DNA of 64,000 nt from Pontibacter korlensis (lineage in GTDB: Bacteria; Bacteroidota; Bacteroidia; Cytophagales; Hymenobacteraceae): the NCBI RefSeq assembly GCF_000973725.1, contig NZ_CP009621.1, positions 4,643,001 through 4,707,000 on the forward strand. Direction: 5' to 3'. A model generated the notes under the pieces. The model was not told the DNA's origin. It searched no databases and saw only the letters and a program-made list of their open reading frames with translations. Shown here in pieces: positions 54,490-63,057 of the stretch. How positions within the stretch are numbered: the stretch's first letter is position 1; each line of letters opens with the position of its first letter. Both the position numbers and the translations under genes were made by a program.

Positions 54490-54942
54490 CTATACCAGCT
54501 TAACGTTGATAGCGTTCAATCCTTTCAGCCCCTTCTCAACTTCAAAAGATACTTTGTCGCCCTCCTTGATCGAGCTAGTCAATCCATTCTGGTGGACAAA
54601 AATACTATCCTGAGTTTCATGGTCTCTTATGAAACCGTACCCTTTTGATGTGTTGAAATGCGTAACCGTTCCCTTTCTGATAAGATCAGCCGGATCTAGT
54701 TCTGCCTGTTTAGGAACACCAATCTGGATGTCCTCTTGCTTGATAGCCTGCTTTTTCTTTGGATCTGGGGGAGTAGCAGTGATGTTACCGTCTTCATCTA
54801 TGTAAGCTAACATAGAATCCAGGCTCTTGCCTTTATTAGAGTTGGTCTTGCGCTCTTCTTTCTTGCTCGCTTTATCTTCTCTTTTTTTCTGCTTCTTCTT
54901 TTCCTTTTCTTTCTTGTTAAAGGTTTCTTGTGATCTACCCAT
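54490..54942 (-). CDS. Cold-shock-domain protein with long basic N-terminal extension
   Basis: The 150-residue protein ends in a cold-shock domain (about 86-150) with the RNA-binding motifs KGYGFI (RNP1) and SIFVHQ (RNP2). The first 40 residues are a lysine/glutamate-rich tail (KKEKEKKKQKKREDKASKK), followed by an acidic linker. Such extended forms bind single-stranded nucleic acid; the tail probably adds non-specific RNA contact. It is near a stand-alone cold shock protein gene (55359-55550) with matching C-terminal residues (GLNAINVK). Confidence 0.92.
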   Translation of the reverse strand: MGRSQETFNKKEKEKKKQKKREDKASKKEERKTNSNKGKSLDSMLAYIDEDGNITATPPDPKKKQAIKQEDIQIGVPKQAELDPADLIRKGTVTHFNTSKGYGFIRDHETQDSIFVHQNGLTSSIKEGDKVSFEVEKGLKGLNAINVKLV

Positions 54943-55009
54943 ATATGTTATTCTGTTGGTGAGTTATTGTTGCTGTTGGTGCCCCTAAAATCAAATCATT
55001 CTCTTCAGA

Positions 55010-55237
55010 CTAGTAACGAAATAAGTAGTTCGTTCCGTTCCGAATCCACTTCTCAAAGAAGCTATTATCATTAAATTCGCCTGAAAGAAGGCCTGCGTCA
55101 CTTATGCCAGTTCCCTTACAGGAATTCATGAAGCTTTGCAGAGAATCCTGATTGGTTGGAGCCCAATCTTTCCCCTTTTGGAGAGCTACACACAAGTATA
55201 CACGGGTGGCAGTATCTACTATATATTTTCTATTCAT
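55010..55237 (-). CDS. Small hypothetical protein
   Basis: This 75-residue frame (MNRKYIVDTATRVYLCVALQ at its start) sits between two cold-shock-domain genes and in their direction. It has a normal ATG, no signal peptide and no TM helix, and contains two Cys. I recognise no family. The 67-bp gap to the next gene and lack of a hairpin between make co-transcription possible. Confidence 0.45.
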   Translation of the reverse strand: MNRKYIVDTATRVYLCVALQKGKDWAPTNQDSLQSFMNSCKGTGISDAGLLSGEFNDNSFFEKWIRNGTNYLFRY

Positions 55238-55306
55238 ATAAATATCCTGGCGCTAAATTTTAAGCCTGCCTAAGCCTTCTTGAAAGATTTAACTTATTTA
55301 AAAAAT

Positions 55307-55337
55307 AAAAAAGCCTTACGCAGTGTAAGGCTTTTTT
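55307..55337. terminator. Terminator of the cold shock protein gene
   Basis: AAAAAAGCCTTAC pairs with GTAAGGCTTTTTT, loop GCAGT, 22 bp after the stop codon. Confidence 0.93.
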
Positions 55338-55358
55338 ATTAATGACTTATATCTATAA

Positions 55359-55550
55359 CTAAGCACGCTTAACGTTGATAGCGTTTAGTCCTTTTCTTCC
55401 CTCTTGTAGGTCAAAAGTAACTTCGTCATTTTGTTGGATCTCGTGTACCAGTCCTGATACGTGTACGAAGTACTCCTGATCTGAATTTGCATCCTTAATG
55501 AATCCGAAGCCTTTGGTGTCATTAAAGAATTTTACTGTTCCTTTATTCAT
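55359..55550 (-). CDS. Cold shock protein (CspA family)
   Basis: The 63-residue protein is a stand-alone cold-shock domain: GTVKFFNDTKGFGFI at 4-18 contains RNP1, and EYFVHVSGL contains RNP2. It is an RNA chaperone that melts secondary structure and is usually abundant. It has a clear terminator, a candidate promoter (TAGCTTTG, minus strand 55633-55640) and a leader of about 75 nt that contains a perfect palindrome. Confidence 0.95.
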   Translation of the reverse strand: MNKGTVKFFNDTKGFGFIKDANSDQEYFVHVSGLVHEIQQNDEVTFDLQEGRKGLNAINVKRA

Positions 55551-55607
55551 GTTGTTTTTGTTATTATATACCTACTACAATTCTGCGGGCATATACGTTC
55601 ATTATTT

Positions 55608-55622
55608 TGTACAATGTACAAT
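55608..55622 (-). promoter_or_regulatory. Perfect palindrome in the cold shock leader
   Basis: TTGTACAATGTACAA is self-complementary around its central base. It lies just after the predicted transcription start of the cold shock gene, so it could be an operator or a leader hairpin. Confidence 0.45.
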
Positions 55623-55632
55623 AAATTGTTTA

Positions 55633-55666
55633 CAAAGCTATTATATTTCATAAGGTTCACTGAAAA
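55633..55666 (-). promoter_or_regulatory. Candidate Bacteroidota promoter of the cold shock gene
   Basis: On the minus strand TAGCTTTG (55633-55640) is an exact TAnnTTTG -7 element; TTTT at 55663-55666, 22 bp upstream, is a weak -33 box. Confidence 0.55.
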
Positions 55667-55856
55667 TTCTTTTAATAAGCTCATATTTTAGCGGAATGGT
55701 GCTTCCAGCACTACTCTACTGCTCTATAGTACTCTATTTTCAATAAGCAGGCTCGTCTATTACTTGTAGGCACAGCATGACTCCTGCGTTCCATTCTTAA
55801 ACCCGCAACCAACTGTAGCTGTATGCTGAAGTGAAACCGTAATTAACTCAAGGTTC

Positions 55857-56603
55857 ATGCCCGAAGGTCCGCAGATGGTTTTTCTTAAAGAGCAGGCTGA
55901 ACAGTTTGTTGGCCAGACTGTACTGTTAGCAGAGGGAAGTGCTAAACATGTTCCTAACAATCGCTTGCAAGGCCAGGTACTGACGGAAATCAAAACCTAT
56001 GGCAAAGAATTTCTCTTTTGCTTTTCAAGCTTCGCTATCTGCATACATCTGATGCTGTTTGGCAAATATGCCATCAACAGCAGACTGGATCGGGAGCTTC
56101 GGTTGGGGTTAGAATTTGAAACGGGAGAAATAAACTTCTACGCCTGCGACTGCCGGTTAATCGAAAAAGAGCTTAGCGAAGTTTATGACTGGAGCACCGA
56201 TGTCATGAGCACCTTGTTTGATAAAGCAAAAGCGCTAGAAAAACTTCACACTAAACCTGAGAGGCAAATTTCTGACGCTATATTGGACCAAAGCATACTG
56301 GCTGGAGTAGGAAACGGAATCAAAAACGAAGTTCTGTACAGAAGGCAGATTCACCCGGAAAGTATGGTTGGCGCAATTCCGGAAGTAGAGTTACTAAAAT
56401 TAGTTAACGAGTGCGTCAAACTAAGCTTTGAATACCTAACCTGGATAAGGGAGGGTACTGCAAAGCAGCACTGGCAGGTATATCAAAAGAAAGAGTGTCC
56501 CAGAGATTTTATCCCTCTACAAAAAGGTAAAACTGGAAAGCAGTTGCGCTCCAGTTACTACTGCGATAGATGCCAGAGGCTGTTTTTGCCCGATGTTCTT
56601 TAA
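55857..56603 (+). CDS. Fpg/Nei family DNA glycosylase
   Basis: The 248-residue protein starts MPEGP, with the catalytic N-terminal Pro and Glu of the Fpg/Nei family (Met is removed), a conserved Lys in TYGKEFLF, and a helix-two-turn-helix segment DQSILAGVGNGIKNEVLYRR. The C-terminal zinc finger is altered: CPRDF takes the place of the first CxxC, while YYCDRCQRLF keeps the second pair, so zinc may be lost or bound differently. The enzyme removes oxidised bases and nicks the DNA. The MPEGP start fixes the ATG. It is monocistronic and convergent with the pentose phosphate operon. Confidence 0.9.
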   Translation: MPEGPQMVFLKEQAEQFVGQTVLLAEGSAKHVPNNRLQGQVLTEIKTYGKEFLFCFSSFAICIHLMLFGKYAINSRLDRELRLGLEFETGEINFYACDCRLIEKELSEVYDWSTDVMSTLFDKAKALEKLHTKPERQISDAILDQSILAGVGNGIKNEVLYRRQIHPESMVGAIPEVELLKLVNECVKLSFEYLTWIREGTAKQHWQVYQKKECPRDFIPLQKGKTGKQLRSSYYCDRCQRLFLPDVL

Positions 56604-56646
56604 CAGAAATAAGCTAATCCAGTTAATGTTAACCCAAATTACGTAC

Positions 56647-56676
56647 AAAAGCCTCTCAGTATGCCTGAGAGGCTTT
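56647..56676. terminator. Bidirectional terminator between glycosylase and pgl
   Basis: AAAAGCCTCTCAG pairs with CTGAGAGGCTTTT around a short loop, between convergent genes. Confidence 0.93.
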
Positions 56677-56699
56677 TGCTATTGCTGCACCTGCTTTGC

Positions 56700-57422
56700 T
56701 TACTTTTTCAATCGTTTTGCAGCGGCTTCATCTACAAACCAGTAGGTTTCTCCCTGCTGTGGTCGTATAAGTTGCGCAGGAAACTTTTCCGGATTTCTCT
56801 CCCCCTCCAGCACTTCATACAGCGCATCTGCTTTCTTCTCACCAAAACTCAAAAACAATATCTTTTTGGCCAAGTTAATGAACGGAGCAGTTAAGGTTAT
56901 CCTATGCATCTGCTGCGGCTCCAGGTAATAAGCATCCACCCACTTTGTCTTCTCCTGCAGCACGTCTGTACCCGGAAACAGCGAAGCCGTATGGCCATCA
57001 TCCCCCATTCCCAGCAGTATAAGATCTAAGCCCAGAGCTGACTCCATTAAATGGTTACGGAGTATTTCTTCATAGTGCCTGGCATATGCTTCCGGCTCCT
57101 GCTCATCCCACATTGGGTAAATCTGATTTTCAGGTACAGGCACATAGTTCAATAAGGTTTCTAAAGCCATCTTGGCATTGCTCTTCTCATCCGTTAGCGG
57201 CACCCAACGCTCATCCCCCCAAAAGATATAGGTTTGTTCCCACGGCACCTGATCCTTGTAAGGAGACTGAGCCAGTAGCTGATGCAGCTGCACAGGAGAC
57301 GAGCCTCCGGTTAGTGCAACAGAAAACCTGCCCTTTTCCTGAACCGCCTTTTGGGCAGTTTTAACAAACAGTTCTGCAGCAGCCTTACTCAGCTCTTGTG
57401 CATCTTTAAATATGTGTAGCAT
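56700..57422 (-). CDS. pgl: 6-phosphogluconolactonase
   Basis: The 240-residue protein has the DevB/Pgl signature: VALTGGSSPVQLHQLL near residue 40, the segment FWGDERWVP (about 70), ENQIYPM and the late motif GMGDDGHTASLFPG, which holds the catalytic His. It hydrolyses 6-phosphogluconolactone to 6-phosphogluconate, the second step of the oxidative pentose phosphate pathway. It is the last gene of the rpiB-gnd-zwf-pgl cluster, 104 bp after zwf, and is followed by a terminator. Confidence 0.95.
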   Translation of the reverse strand: MLHIFKDAQELSKAAAELFVKTAQKAVQEKGRFSVALTGGSSPVQLHQLLAQSPYKDQVPWEQTYIFWGDERWVPLTDEKSNAKMALETLLNYVPVPENQIYPMWDEQEPEAYARHYEEILRNHLMESALGLDLILLGMGDDGHTASLFPGTDVLQEKTKWVDAYYLEPQQMHRITLTAPFINLAKKILFLSFGEKKADALYEVLEGERNPEKFPAQLIRPQQGETYWFVDEAAAKRLKK

Positions 57423-57526
57423 AATTTCTATTCAGTAGGTGTTGGCAGCAACTATACTTATTGCTGTCTTATACTTTCTGTTGTACCTTCCTTATTCCTC
57501 AAAAAAAGAAAGGTTAAAACCTCACT

Positions 57527-59035
57527 CTAGCTTTCACACGAGGTAGAAGCGGCCCAGGTATGACCATCGCGTGCAATCAATGCTTCCGCATTTTCTGGTC
57601 CCCACATTCCTGAAGCATAGTTCGGGAAGTCAAGTGAAGGACGGGAATCCCAGGTCTCCAGGATTGGCGTTATCACATCCCACGCTGCTTCTATCTGGTC
57701 TGCACGCATGAACAACGTAGCATCACCCTGCATCGCATCCAAAAGCAAAGTCTCATAAGCCTCTGGTGAGTTTTTTGAGTAGCTGTTGAAGTCGAACACC
57801 ATTTCTGCAGGAATCAAGGTCATTGACAGTCCCGGACGCTTGGCTGTAAAGCGCAGGCGAATATCCATTTGCGGCTGCAGGTTTATCGTGAGCCTGTTAG
57901 GCAACAGGTTTTCTGACAGCGCAGACGGGAAGGATAAGTGGGGCACAGGACGGAACTGAACCGTGATGGAAGAAGTCTTATTCTGCATGCGCTTGCCAGT
58001 GCGCAGGTAGAATGGAACCCCCTGCCAACGCCAGTTATCCAGGTAAAACTTAATAGCAGCGTAGGTTTCTGTTTGAGAGTTAGGATCTACTCCTTCTTCT
58101 TCGCGGTAACCCGGCACTTTTTGTCCCTTGATCCAGCCTGCCCCATACTGCCCTCTTACAGCAAAATGGTTCACATCCTCATACTTGAAGCGGCGAACCG
58201 CCTGCAGTACATCCGCTTTTCTGTTACGGATTTCTTCTGCTTCAAACGAAACAGGAGGCTCCATTGCCACCATGCAGAGCAACTGCAACAGGTGATTCTG
58301 GATCATGTCCCGAAGAGCTCCGGCACCTTCGTAGTAGCCACCCCTATCTTCCACGCCAACCTGTTCTGCCACTGTAATCTGCACAAAGTCAATGTAGTTG
58401 CGGTTCCAGAGAGGTTCGAAAAGGGCATTAGCGAAACGGAAGGCCAGGATATTCTGCACCGTCTCTTTGCCCAGGTAATGATCAATTCTGTAGATCTGGC
58501 TTTCCTCAAAGGTTTGTGTCAGAAGTTGGTTCAGGCTGCGGGCAGTTTCTAAATCCTTACCAAAAGGCTTTTCTACGATAATGCGGTCTTTTGCTACCTC
58601 ACTGGCTACTCCGGCTTTTCCTAAATTAATGGTAACAGCCTCAATAAAGCGTGGCGCTACTGAAAGGTAGAAGAGCCTGTTCGCACGAGTACCCCATTTA
58701 TCATCAAAACTATCGAGCTGCTCAGCCAACTCCGCATAAGAGTCCGGTGAGTTTATGTCAGACTGCAGGTAAGTAATATACTGTTGGAAAGACTCCCACT
58801 TTTCTTCTAAAGGCAGGCCACTACGCGAGAACTCTGTTAACCCCTCATGCAAGTGGTTGCGGTAATCCTCATTGCTGAAAGATGAGCGACCTAAGCCAAC
58901 AATGGTAAACTTCTCTGGAAGCCATCCCTCCAGGTATAAATGATAAAATGCAGGTATTAGCTTTCGTTTGGTTAAATCGCCGGTACCACCGAAAATAACG
59001 ACAACCGTAGGAGCTGCTATTTTGCCTGTGTTCAT
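57527..59035 (-). CDS. zwf: Glucose-6-phosphate 1-dehydrogenase
   Basis: The 502-residue protein has the coenzyme motif FGGTGDLTKRKL (15-26), EKPFGKD (about 155-161) and the substrate signature RIDHYLGKE with Asp185, His186 and Tyr187. It oxidises glucose-6-phosphate to 6-phosphogluconolactone with NADP or NAD. Length is normal. It starts at ATG 59035, 64 bp after gnd, in the pentose phosphate cluster. Confidence 0.97.
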   Translation of the reverse strand: MNTGKIAAPTVVVIFGGTGDLTKRKLIPAFYHLYLEGWLPEKFTIVGLGRSSFSNEDYRNHLHEGLTEFSRSGLPLEEKWESFQQYITYLQSDINSPDSYAELAEQLDSFDDKWGTRANRLFYLSVAPRFIEAVTINLGKAGVASEVAKDRIIVEKPFGKDLETARSLNQLLTQTFEESQIYRIDHYLGKETVQNILAFRFANALFEPLWNRNYIDFVQITVAEQVGVEDRGGYYEGAGALRDMIQNHLLQLLCMVAMEPPVSFEAEEIRNRKADVLQAVRRFKYEDVNHFAVRGQYGAGWIKGQKVPGYREEEGVDPNSQTETYAAIKFYLDNWRWQGVPFYLRTGKRMQNKTSSITVQFRPVPHLSFPSALSENLLPNRLTINLQPQMDIRLRFTAKRPGLSMTLIPAEMVFDFNSYSKNSPEAYETLLLDAMQGDATLFMRADQIEAAWDVITPILETWDSRPSLDFPNYASGMWGPENAEALIARDGHTWAASTSCES

Positions 59036-59099
59036 ATAAGATATTTATTAAAGCAACAGTAAGTTGACTAGGTATTAAAAAGCAATTAACTACAGGGTT

Positions 59100-60515
59100 T
59101 TACCACTCGGTATGGAAAACACCCTCCTGGTCTACCCGCTCATAGGTATGGGCACCAAAGTAATCACGTTGAGCCTGTATCAGGTTTGTTGGCAATACTT
59201 CGCTACGGTAGGCATCAAAATAGCTGAGAGTAGACATCATGGCAGGCATAGGTATACCTTTGTCCACGGCCAGCTTAACGATAGTGCGAACATCAGACTG
59301 CCTTTTAAGCAATTCTTCCGCCACCTGTGGGTCTAGTAGAAGGTTAGGCAGGTTTGGAGCTTTCTCGTATGCCTGACGGATTTCCTCAAGACAAGCAGCA
59401 CGAATAATACACCCTCCTCGCCATATTTTAGCGACCTCCTGTAGTTGAAGGCCATACGTATACTCCTCAGAAGCTACACGCAACTGCACCAGCCCCTGCG
59501 CATAAGTTACCAGCATGGCAAAATAGAAGGTGTTGCGCAACTGGTCCACGATTGCCTTTTTTTCTGCTTCCAAGCCATTGCTTGACGCAGAAACATTCAG
59601 GAGCTCCGCAGCCTGCACGCGCTCTTCCTTGTACTTCGACATGTCGCGCATTAAAACCGCCATATCGATGGTAGGAATCGGCACCTGCAGGTCCATGGCA
59701 TTTTGCGAGGTCCATTTGCCGGTACCTTTAGAACGGGCACGGTCTGAGATGAGGTTTACCAGTCGCGTGCCGGTAGTGTCGTCATTCTTTTTCAGGATTT
59801 CTCCAGTGATTTCTATCAGGTAAGACTGTAGCTCCGTTTGGTTCCACTCCTGAAAAATGCGCTGCAGCTCATCATCGTTCAAACCAATGCCGCGCTTCAT
59901 CAGGTCATAAGTCTCGGCTATCAATTGCATAATGCCATACTCGATGCCGTTATGCACCATCTTCACATAGTTACCAGCAGAGCCATTTCCCAAGAACTCC
60001 ACGCACGGCTCGCCATTTACCTTAGCAGCAACTGCTTCGAAAACAGGACGCAGCCTTTCGTAAGCTTGTCTGTTTCCTCCCGGCATCATGCTTGGGCCAA
60101 AACGAGCGCCTTTTTCTCCACCCGAAATTCCCATCCCGAAGAAGTGTATACCTTCGCTTTCAAGGCTAGCAACACGGCGGTCGGTATCCTGAAAGTATGA
60201 ATTACCGCCGTCAATCACGATGTCACCTTTTTCCAGGAGCGGAAGCAGGCTTGCAATTACCACATCCACTGGCTTACCGGCAGGTACCAGCAGCATCAGG
60301 GCGCGGGGCGTGCGCAAAGAACTTATAAACTCTTCAGCAGAGGTAGTACCTTTCACGGTTTTACCCTCTGAACCCTCCTTCTCAAGGGCCGCTGCTTTCA
60401 ATGGATCAAGGTCAAGGCCAATGGCAGAAAAACCATTATCTGCTACGTTTAGCAGTAGGTTTCTACCCATTACTCCCAAACCAACTATTCCAAAATCATA
60501 TTTCATGTCTTCCAT
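59100..60515 (-). CDS. gnd: 6-phosphogluconate dehydrogenase (decarboxylating)
   Basis: The 471-residue protein has the Rossmann start FGIVGLGVMGRNLLLNVADN, the substrate-site loop GISGGEKGARFGPSMMPGG (about 130-148), and the catalytic Lys-Asn segment GNYVKMVHNGIEYG (about 183-196). It converts 6-phosphogluconate to ribulose-5-phosphate with NADPH production. The size of 470 residues is that of the long, NADP-linked form. The start may also be the fourth codon (MKYDFG). It sits between rpiB and zwf. Confidence 0.97.
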   Translation of the reverse strand: MEDMKYDFGIVGLGVMGRNLLLNVADNGFSAIGLDLDPLKAAALEKEGSEGKTVKGTTSAEEFISSLRTPRALMLLVPAGKPVDVVIASLLPLLEKGDIVIDGGNSYFQDTDRRVASLESEGIHFFGMGISGGEKGARFGPSMMPGGNRQAYERLRPVFEAVAAKVNGEPCVEFLGNGSAGNYVKMVHNGIEYGIMQLIAETYDLMKRGIGLNDDELQRIFQEWNQTELQSYLIEITGEILKKNDDTTGTRLVNLISDRARSKGTGKWTSQNAMDLQVPIPTIDMAVLMRDMSKYKEERVQAAELLNVSASSNGLEAEKKAIVDQLRNTFYFAMLVTYAQGLVQLRVASEEYTYGLQLQEVAKIWRGGCIIRAACLEEIRQAYEKAPNLPNLLLDPQVAEELLKRQSDVRTIVKLAVDKGIPMPAMMSTLSYFDAYRSEVLPTNLIQAQRDYFGAHTYERVDQEGVFHTEW

Positions 60516-60572
60516 TAACTACTCTCGTGTTATGTTTATCTTAAGGCTTGGCAGCTGCAGGAGTAAACCTTT

Positions 60573-61031
60573 TTATATGTCTGCCCTTCCTTTTTCTAAG
60601 GCTATTACTTTATCTAACCGACGCTGAAACCGCTCTTCTTCAGCAAACCTTGCATTCAGATAAGCCTGAGCCAGCTCCCATAAAAGCACAGGCCCTATTA
60701 CCCTACCACCCAGGCAAAGTAAATTCATATCGTCGTGCTCTACCCCCTGGCGTGCAGAGTAAGTTTCTGTGATGAGTGCTGCTCTGATGCCGGCAATTTT
60801 ATTTGCTGCAATCGATACACCTACACCACTTCCACATACTGCTATTCCCCGCTCTACCTCTTTACTGGCTATGGCACGAGCCAGCGGTATAATAATATCC
60901 GGGTAGTCATCATCTGCATCGTAATGATGAGCACCATAATCTACTATCTCATAGCCTGCTTCGCGAAGCTGAGCCACCAGCTTCTGCTTTTGTTCGAATC
61001 CTGCATGGTCTGCCGCTATTCCTACTTTCAT
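60573..61031 (-). CDS. rpiB: Ribose-5-phosphate isomerase B
   Basis: The 152-residue protein has the RpiB start VGIAADHAGFEQK, catalytic Cys in AVCGSGVGVSIAANK (about residue 68) and the ARQGVEHDDMNLLCLGGRVIG-type segment near 95-115. It interconverts ribulose-5-phosphate and ribose-5-phosphate, using the product of Gnd. Some LacAB/RpiB homologues act on allose or other sugars, but the gnd-zwf-pgl context favours the pentose phosphate role. It is the first gene of the cluster. Confidence 0.95.
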   Translation of the reverse strand: MKVGIAADHAGFEQKQKLVAQLREAGYEIVDYGAHHYDADDDYPDIIIPLARAIASKEVERGIAVCGSGVGVSIAANKIAGIRAALITETYSARQGVEHDDMNLLCLGGRVIGPVLLWELAQAYLNARFAEEERFQRRLDKVIALEKGRADI

Positions 61032-61438
61032 GACTTATACTTATGTCTACTAGCATGTTGATCAAAACCTCAGCTTTCCAATAAAATTGGTAAAAGCAAA
61101 ATTGTTATATTGATACGTAGTAAAGCTACACATGCCTCGGAATAAAGTAAAAGGTGTCCTTTGTTAGCACAGAAACCTTTCTCTTAACTAATTGCGGCAA
61201 CCTTCAGCGTGCCGGTTGTAGCGTTGCAACGAAAGGTAGTAAAAGTCTACCTACCGTTCAAAATGATTTTGCTATATAATCATAAGTTAATGTGCCTTGG
61301 TAGCAAACAGGAGGCGCTATTGAGAGTGTTTTAGAAGAATATAAACTGCAACAAATTAACTGGATGTAAGCTGCACTAACACAAAAGAGAGTAAGGCTGA
61401 TAAAGGGTTGGATGCACCCTTTGATACCGGGTTATTTA
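61032..61438. other. 407-bp intergenic region
   Basis: It contains the promoter side of the pentose phosphate cluster and the downstream side of the 2-hydroxyacid dehydrogenase gene. A weak hairpin (AAAGGGT/ACCCTTT, 61402-61422) may end the latter. TATACTT lies at 61036-61042, just before rpiB. Confidence 0.4.
61402..61422 (-). terminator. Weak hairpin after the D-lactate dehydrogenase-like gene
   Basis: AAAGGGT pairs with ACCCTTT around a seven-base loop, with a short TTTATC tail on the minus strand. Confidence 0.4.
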
Positions 61439-62431
61439 TTATGCCTGCAACTCGTTTACCAGCTCTTTTCCCTGCTCAAAATCAGTAATGTTCTGCAAGG
61501 TTACCTTTGCTATACTCTGTAGTGCATCTATAGTCAGAAAAGCCTGATGGCCGGTGATGAGTACATTGTTAAAGGAAAGCAACCGCATAAAAACATCGTC
61601 CTGAATTACTTTATTAGATAGGTCTTCGAAAAACAAATCCCCCTCCTCTTCATATACATCCAGGCCAAGGTATTTTATTTTCTCACGCTTCAGGCCGTTA
61701 ATAACAGCTCTGGTATCAATAATGGCACCGCGACTTGTATTGATCAGCATTACGCCATCCTTCATTTTCGCTATAGAGGCATCACTTATCAGGTGGTAAG
61801 TATCTGGCGTAAGGGGGCAATGAAGCGAAATGATGTCCGATTGGGCATAAAGGTTGTCAAGGTCAGAAAACTCTACTCCAATTTCGTCCGCCTCCTTGCT
61901 CCTTGCCACATCGTAGCCAAGCACTCTGCAGCCAAAGCCTTTTAGAATTCGTGAGGTAACGAGACCAATTTTCCCCAAGCCAATTATACCTACTGCTTTA
62001 CCGTGCAGGTCAAAGCCCATAAGGCCATTTAGCGCAAAGTTTCCTTCTCTGATGCGGTTATAAGCGCGGTGCGTTTTACGGTTAAGGGTAAGGATGAGCG
62101 CCAGGGTATGTTCTGCCACTGCGTAAGGAGAATAGGCTGGCACACGAACCACTTTTATACCCAATTGTGCAGCAGCTTTAAGGTTTACGTTATTAAAACC
62201 TGCGCAACGCAGTGCTACTAACTTTATTTCTACCTGTGCCAAGTGCTGAAGTACCTGCTTGTTTACCAGGTCATTCACAAAAACGCACACAGCCGTGCTA
62301 CCCTTGGCCAGCACGGCTGTATTCTCGTTTAGCGGCACTTCCAGAAATTTAAGCTTGTGCCTGAAGTCTTTATTTGCCTCGCTAAAAAACTGCTGATCGT
62401 ATACTTTGGTGTTGAAGAAAGTTACATTCAT
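61439..62431 (-). CDS. D-lactate dehydrogenase-type 2-hydroxyacid dehydrogenase
   Basis: The 330-residue protein matches the LdhA group of D-2-hydroxyacid dehydrogenases: LRCAGFNNVNLKAA with substrate-site Arg, PAYSPYAVAEHTLALIL, NAD motif GIIGLGKIGL (about 149-158), INTSRGAIIDT with Arg, and a late catalytic His (TGHQAFLT). It reduces pyruvate to D-lactate with NADH in fermentation or redox balancing. It is monocistronic, separated by about 200 bp from the VOC gene. Confidence 0.9.
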   Translation of the reverse strand: MNVTFFNTKVYDQQFFSEANKDFRHKLKFLEVPLNENTAVLAKGSTAVCVFVNDLVNKQVLQHLAQVEIKLVALRCAGFNNVNLKAAAQLGIKVVRVPAYSPYAVAEHTLALILTLNRKTHRAYNRIREGNFALNGLMGFDLHGKAVGIIGLGKIGLVTSRILKGFGCRVLGYDVARSKEADEIGVEFSDLDNLYAQSDIISLHCPLTPDTYHLISDASIAKMKDGVMLINTSRGAIIDTRAVINGLKREKIKYLGLDVYEEEGDLFFEDLSNKVIQDDVFMRLLSFNNVLITGHQAFLTIDALQSIAKVTLQNITDFEQGKELVNELQA

Positions 62432-62639
62432 ACCACTAGCATTTAAGACATTGCTTATGGCTACTTACACCATAAGGCTGAATACTAAACCTTTACGTGG
62501 AATTCTACCTGCAGGCTTAGTGCTGCAGCTTCGAAAGAATAAAACTGTAGTTACTAAGCCTGAATAAGTATAGCGGTATGAAAAATAAGACTGCACTTAT
62601 TGCGCCTGAGGCACAATAAATCTTTATGAGGTGTAGAAA
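62432..62639. other. 208-bp spacer, nothing recognised
   Basis: Upstream region of the D-lactate dehydrogenase-like gene. AAGTATA occurs at 62566-62572. No hairpin stands out. Confidence 0.3.
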
Positions 62640-63056
62640 CTAGGAAGCAAACACCTCGTCTGCATTCTTGAATGCTTTGAACTCTAGCGGATTCCCACTC
62701 AGGTCTAACACAAACATGGTAAGCTGTTCACCTGGTTTGCCCTCGTATCGCACGTGTGGCTTTACAACAAAGCGAATGTCGTGCTGCTCCAGTCTTTGCT
62801 GTACTTTCTGAAACTGCTCATAGCTCAGGATACAGCCAAAGTGAGGTACCGGCACACTTACTCCATCCACCTTGCCGCAATAATCCAGCTCCGGGATATT
62901 GTTGCTCACGTGGCCGGAAAGCTGATGACCGAAGAAGTCGAAATCAATCCAATGCTCAGTACTTCTCCCCTCCTGGCAACCTAATACTTCTACATAGAAC
63001 TTACGGGTGGAGTCTATATCCTTGATTTTAAAGGCGTAGTGGAACGCGTTATCCAT
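62640..63056 (-). CDS. VOC superfamily (glyoxalase/dioxygenase-like) protein
   Basis: The 138-residue protein has the paired beta-alpha-beta-beta-beta modules of the vicinal-oxygen-chelate fold: FHYAFKIKDIDSTRKFYVEV at the start and the late LDLSGNPLEFKAF, whose Glu is a usual metal ligand. His residues at FHYAF and FGHQLSG are other candidate ligands. Substrate unknown. It begins 1 bp after the ghrA-like gene ends, so the two are co-transcribed and probably act together. Confidence 0.85.
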   Translation of the reverse strand: MDNAFHYAFKIKDIDSTRKFYVEVLGCQEGRSTEHWIDFDFFGHQLSGHVSNNIPELDYCGKVDGVSVPVPHFGCILSYEQFQKVQQRLEQHDIRFVVKPHVRYEGKPGEQLTMFVLDLSGNPLEFKAFKNADEVFAS

Positions 63057-63057
63057 A

